Under the pieces are notes generated by a model that was not told the DNA's origin, searched no databases, and worked only from the letters and a program-made list of their open reading frames with translations. From contig PYST01000125.1 in assembly GCA_003049485.1 (NCBI GenBank), forward strand, positions 1-64,000: a stretch of DNA of 64,000 nt, given 5' to 3'. Positions within the stretch are counted from its first letter, which is position 1, and every line of letters starts with the position of its first letter. A program made the position numbers and the translations under genes. Shown piece after piece: positions 59,312-64,000 of this stretch. The DNA is from Ophioceras dolichostomum. Taxonomy: Eukaryota > Ascomycota > Sordariomycetes > Magnaporthales > Ophioceraceae.

Positions 59312-60942
59312 TGCTGGGTCTTTCTATGCGGGAGTTACGGGTGGCTGCCGGATGTTCGTCGCGAGGCGTTTAGTCGGGTCGGTCCGAGAGCTTGCTTGCT
59401 TGTTGGAGGGTCTTCGAAGCTTCCAGTCAGCCCCCCTCTATTCCGCTTTTGCCAACTATTTCAACGATCGTATATCAAGAGTTCGGAGTCAGGAGGTCGG
59501 TCAGCAAGCCGAGTCACAGCAGGCAAAGAAGGAATGTGAATTCCGAGAGATTGCCTCAGTATCTCCGGAAATGGAGGATTCAGTGTGCATTTAGTCAAAC
59601 AATCGGGAGGAGACTGATGCCATGATATCATTCAGGTACGATCAAACGTGGGATGACTAAGTCCACCACACGCTGGCCACGATGTTTGTAGCAGGCAATT
59701 TGCGCGACGTCTAATTCATGGCAGCACGGTACTTCGGTTCCCCTGGTTTCCAATTCTCAATATTTTTTTCTACCGACCAGCGACCTCCGTAGTTTGTCGT
59801 TCAAACGGCCCTGCCATACATTACACCCCCTCTGCTCGTTGTCGGAGTGATGGAAGAGGGGCAGTGTGGTAAGGCAGGCCTTATCTTATCAGACCTACGC
59901 CTCCCCGCTTGAGTGACCAGGAAAAATAAGGCGGTGAAAGACATTGTTGTGGGATTGTGTTGGGGGGCTCTGGCATGTTCTATCCGACGATTGAAAAGAG
60001 GGAAAGGATCGGTAGACTGACTTGAAACACGAAGAATCTCTTCTTTGGATTTCTGGCCTATGAAAAGATTCAGAAGGAGAAAGAAGCTGCCGCAAGAGAG
60101 AACTATCGCTGTGGGTGTAGTGAAAGTGCAACTGGAGTCAGTCAGCCCTGATAACGACCGATTATTCGGGCACCTGTGCAGCTCAGCTTGTCCCGCCCCC
60201 CACCAGGCAGACGCGAGGCTTCGGGGAAGTCACCGGGCAATGGCCACATTGGCCGATTAGGCGGCAACAAAGACAAAGAGATTCGTGTCTCCGAGGCAGG
60301 CGAAATAAAGCCGATCATGAGTAGAAAGCAGGACAATCGAAAAGAACAAGCGAGAGAAAGGTAGGACTGCAAGCGAAGTCGCCCTTGGTTGCTGGCTTGA
60401 GCCAGCCAGAGAAGGGGCCATTCCAGGGGGCGGTAGAATCCTTTTTCTTCTTTCCTCTTTTTTTTCGTCATCAATTTGGTGGGCTGGCGTGGAAATAGCC
60501 GCCCAAGAGGGGTCGATATAGAACTTGCCTCTCGTTGCGATGTTGCTGGCGCTGCCTGGTAGCGACTGGCGACCGCTGGAAGGGTGTAGAACTTGCTCCG
60601 GGAGGTGGGGTCCAGCTAGTGACTTCCTCAAGCTTCCCATAGCTACAATTTTTGGTGGGCCTGTTTCTGACCTCTTCTCGAACCTTCTGCCCAATTCTGC
60701 CCCGCCAACCAAATGCCCCTCCTGCCTTGCCCTCTCTATTGCATTTAAGACCAGGCTTTTCGTCTCCGGAAGCAGCGAGGACAACATTTTCTCTGTTCAT
60801 CACAAACCACTTCTCGCAGACCTTTTCCTTTTCCTCTGCCCTTAATACTGCTCTCAACACGAATACCATTTGAGCATTTCCCTCTATTTTCACTTCCGCG
60901 TCTCTCTCTACACACAATCACGCACACCACACAATCGTCACC
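59312..60942. other. Intergenic / HSP70 promoter
   Basis: The last 350 bases are the HSP70 promoter and leader, pyrimidine-rich near the start codon. A heat-shock element is listed separately. Nothing convincing lies between 59.3 and 60.4 kb. Confidence 0.6.
60674..60688 (+). promoter_or_regulatory. Heat-shock element (three perfect units)
   Basis: Reads as nTTCnnGAAnnTTCn exactly (TTCTCGAACCTTC core at 60675-60687), about 255-270 nt before the HSP70 start codon. Three alternating units form the canonical binding site for a trimeric heat-shock factor. Confidence 0.85.
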
Positions 60943-61366
60943 ATGGCGCCCGCTGTTGGTATCGATTTGGGCACGACCTACTCGTGTGTGGGCATCTTCC
61001 GGGATGACCGCATCGAAATCATCGCCAACGACCAAGGCAACCGCACCACCCCATCCTTCGTGGCCTTCACGGACACGGAGCGTCTGATCGGTGATGCGGC
61101 GAAGAACCAGGTCGCCATGAACCCCCACAACACCGTCTTCGACGCCAAGCGCCTGATCGGTCGCAAGTTCTCGGACCCCGAGGTGCAGGCCGACATGAAG
61201 CACTTCCCCTTCAAGATCATCGAGAAGGCTGGCAAGCCTCTCATCGAGGTTGAGTTCAAGGGCGAGACGAAGGCCTTCACCCCGGAGGAGATCTCCTCCA
61301 TGGTCCTGACCAAGATGCGGGAGACGGCTGAGGCGTACCTGGGTGGCACCGTCAACAACGCTGTCA

Positions 61367-61400
<34 letters not shown>

Positions 61401-63295
61401 CCAGGCCACTAAGGACGCCGGTCTCATCGCCGGTCTGAACGTCCTTCGCATCATCAACGAGCCTACCGCGGCCGCCATCGCCTACGGTCTCGACAAGAAG
61501 GTGGAGGGCGAGCGCAACGTCCTCATCTTCGATCTCGGTGGTGGTACCTTCGATGTGTCGCTTCTGACCATTGAGGAGGGCATCTTCGAGGTCAAGTCCA
61601 CTGCCGGCGACACCCACCTGGGTGGCGAGGACTTCGACAACAGGCTTGTTAACCACTTCGTTAACGAATTCAAGAGGAAACACAAGAAGGTGCGTGATTT
61701 TTTGATTTTTTCCGGTGTAGAAGTCGATCGGCGATCTACTCAACATTTTTTCTTCCCCCCAGTGCCTTACATTTTGCCTCGCACATTCCGTCCACCACGC
61801 CCCACTTTTCTGCATCCACTCCAGCCTCGCTCTCCGTCTCCCCCCTCTTCCCCTGAAACCTCCCTTCTCGTCTACCGTCCAGTGGACCGTAGCCTACCCT
61901 CCCATCTAATCTCCCTTCCCGGGGAACATGGTTTGGGACCTAGGCTGGTACACGCGAGGATACACGGGGGTAGGAAGTCGACGGCGATACGGCGGCGGGA
62001 TGGTTGGAGAAACTGCCTTTCACCCAACATAAGCCATCCATAAATGTGCCAGAACTAGAGTTGCTAACTTTTCGCAGGATCTGTCTTCCAACGCCCGCGC
62101 TCTCCGCCGTCTCCGCACTGCATGCGAGCGTGCCAAGCGTACCCTCTCGTCTTCGGCCCAGACTTCGATCGAGATCGACTCGCTCTTCGAGGGCATCGAC
62201 TTCTACACTTCCATCACTCGTGCTCGTTTCGAGGAGCTCTGCCAGGACCTCTTCCGCTCGACTCTGCAGCCTGTTGACCGTGTCCTCACGGACGCTAAGA
62301 TCGACAAGTCGCAGGTTCACGAGATCGTGCTCGTCGGAGGCTCCACCCGTATTCCCCGCATCCAGAAGCTCATCACCGACTACTTCAACGGCAAGGAGCC
62401 CAACAAGTCCATCAACCCCGACGAGGCCGTCGCCTACGGTGCTGCAGTCCAGGCTGCCATCCTTTCGGGTGATACCAGCTCCAAGACTACCAACGAGATC
62501 CTGCTTCTGGATGTCGCGCCACTGTCTCTCGGTATCGAGACTGCCGGTGGTATGATGACCAAGCTGATCCCCCGCAACACCACCATCCCGACCAAGAAGT
62601 CCGAGGTCTTCTCGACCTTCTCGGACAACCAGCCCGGTGTGCTCATCCAGGTCTACGAGGGTGAGCGCCAGCGCACCAAGGACAACAACCTGATGGGCAA
62701 GTTCGAGCTCACCGGTATTCCACCTGCGCCGCGTGGTGTTCCCCAGATCGAGGTCACCTTCGATATGGATGCCAACGGTATCATGAACGTCTCCGCCCTG
62801 GAGAAGGGCACCGGCAAGACCAACCAGATCGTTATTGCCAACGACAAGGGCCGTCTCTCCAAGGAGGAAATCGAGCGCATGCTTTCGGAGGCCGAGAAGT
62901 TCAAGGAGGAGGACGAGGCCGAGGGTGCCCGTGTCGCGGCCAAGAACGGTCTGGAGTCGTACGCCTACTCTCTCCGCAACACCCTGCAGGACTCCAAGGT
63001 CGAGGAGAAGCTCGAGGCCTCGGACAAGGAGACCCTCAAGGCCGAGATCGACAAGGTTGTCGCCTGGCTCGACGAGAACCAGCAGGCCACACGCGACGAG
63101 TACGAGGACCGCCAGAAGACCCTGGAGGGCATCGCCAACCCCATCATGATGAAGTTCTACGGTGCGGGTGGCGCTGGTGGCATGCCCGGCGGCATGCCAG
63201 GCGGTGCTCCCGGCGGCTTCCCTGGCGCCGGCGGCCCCGGTGCTCACGGTGGCGCCTCGCACGATGATGGCCCCACCGTCGAAGAGGTCGACTAA
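60943..63295 (+). CDS. hsp70: Cytosolic Hsp70 chaperone (Ssa type)
   Basis: ATP-driven chaperone for folding, translocation and stress protection in the cytosol and nucleus. Exons 60943-61689 and 62078-63295 give 654 residues, the normal Ssa length. The three Hsp70 signatures are visible: IDLGTTYS near the start, IFDLGGGTFDVS, and VLVGGSTRIPRIQKL. The substrate-binding domain follows, then a Gly/Met/Pro-rich tail (GGMPGGMPGGAPGG) and the C-terminal EEVD. The EEVD binds TPR co-chaperones and marks the cytosolic form; there is no signal or ER-retention sequence. The single 388-nt intron lies after KHKK in the ATPase domain. A heat-shock element upstream supports heat induction. Confidence 0.98.
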
Positions 63296-64000
63296 GTGTT
63301 TGTCGTCGACTGTCGCCTTTTCCCTTCTCTGTCAGCAGTCTTTCAGCCCCTCTATCGGCGAGGTAAAACAGGCGGTTCCCTTTTTTCGGTGTTCATTGTT
63401 CTTCCCCAGCTTTAGGTAATCTCATGGATTTGTCCTTTTTTTTTCCTTCACTTTTTCCGCCATGCGCTCAAGAGGTCTGCGTCGCAAAGTCTTTTATTAG
63501 ATGTTTATGGTGGTAGGCGGCGCGGATGGACCTACGGATACGACTGATGGATGGGCTGCAGTGCGCGCTCATCCTCAATTATCCCCCAAGGACAGTAGGA
63601 GAAGATGGAGGGTTAGAGGTATCGCTTTTCATCGCGTTTACTATTTCCTCTTTTTGCTTTCTGGCCTCTGGTATGATAACTATGAATCAATGGGAATAAA
63701 AGTGCGCATGATTTTCTACTTTTCTACAATGGCGATGCCTTCTTACCTGGCTTAACGTGATGCAACTCGACCAAATCGTGACTGGTGAATTTGACTGAGA
63801 CTCTCCTCACTCTTACCGTAGCAAATATAATGCGAAGAACTTGAATTACTTACATGGTTTATCCGCCTGAACTAAAGTATCTGTCGTGAAATTGTTTTGA
63901 CGCATTTTATTCCCTCAAAGGCAGCGTGAACTGGTTATGTAACAGCGTTGATGATTCACGTTCGGAAATGAGCTAACGTATATGTATGTACAGCGAGGCT
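63296..64000. other. HSP70 3' flank
   Basis: T-rich 3' UTR and downstream sequence. No further gene is visible before the window ends. Confidence 0.7.

Noticed and set aside
60745..63262. Long frames antisense to HSP70
   Set aside because: Typical mirror ORFs of a highly codon-biased gene. The sense frame carries all Hsp70 signatures.
1..64000. CRISPR arrays, bacterial operons or secondary-metabolite cluster
   Set aside because: Spliced eukaryotic genes throughout. The P450, MFS and hydrolase genes are far apart among housekeeping genes, and no backbone synthase is present.

Overview
The window is nuclear DNA from a filamentous ascomycete, most likely a Sordariomycete. Genes are split by short GT-AG introns (about 50-390 nt) with CTAAC/CTGAC-like branch points, coding sequence is GC-rich, gene spacing is wide, and the proteins read as fungal orthologues (Ypt1, Gcn5, Ctf4/Mcl1, Sey1, an HSF-type regulator, CYP52-like P450). 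All gene models were built by eye from frames, splice signals and protein-family expectation. No alignment was run.

Layout: 0-4.1 kb has no gene but holds a 40-bp perfect palindrome. 4.2-6.9 kb (+) is a drug:H+ antiporter-type MFS transporter. 8.4-9.5 kb (-) is a probable mitochondrial protein of unknown function, whose 3' end touches a 139-bp duplication around a single N (probable assembly artefact). 11.2-12.6 kb (+) is the Rab GTPase YPT1. 14.4-17.9 kb (-) is a large low-complexity protein. 22.8-24.3 kb (-) is a WD40 protein. 25.1-26.4 kb (-) is GCN5, divergent from CTF4 at 27.0-30.0 kb (+). 30-38.1 kb is gene-poor, with a second N in a poly-T run. 38.1-40.4 kb (+) is an HSF-type transcription factor. 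42.3-43.1 kb (-) is a charged, probably nuclear protein. 43.7-45.6 kb (-) is a cytochrome P450. 47.2-48.8 kb (+) is the succinyl-CoA ligase beta subunit. 51.1-52.4 kb (+) is a fructosamine-3-kinase-like protein. 53.1-56.0 kb (+) is SEY1. 56-58 kb looks like decayed repeat DNA. 58.0-59.3 kb (-) is a dienelactone hydrolase. 60.9-63.3 kb (+) is a cytosolic HSP70 with a perfect heat-shock element in its promoter.

This is mostly a housekeeping segment: ER/Golgi traffic and ER shape (YPT1, SEY1), chromatin and replication (GCN5, CTF4), TCA cycle (LSC2), proteostasis (HSP70), plus metabolic or transport genes (MFS, P450, dienelactone hydrolase). The genes do not form a biosynthetic cluster. I found no convincing new multi-gene system. 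The most useful observations are the palindrome, the two assembly scars, two stop-free introns that would mislead ORF-based annotation, a pair of inverted segments that differ only by C/T transitions, and a few orphan exon-like stretches.
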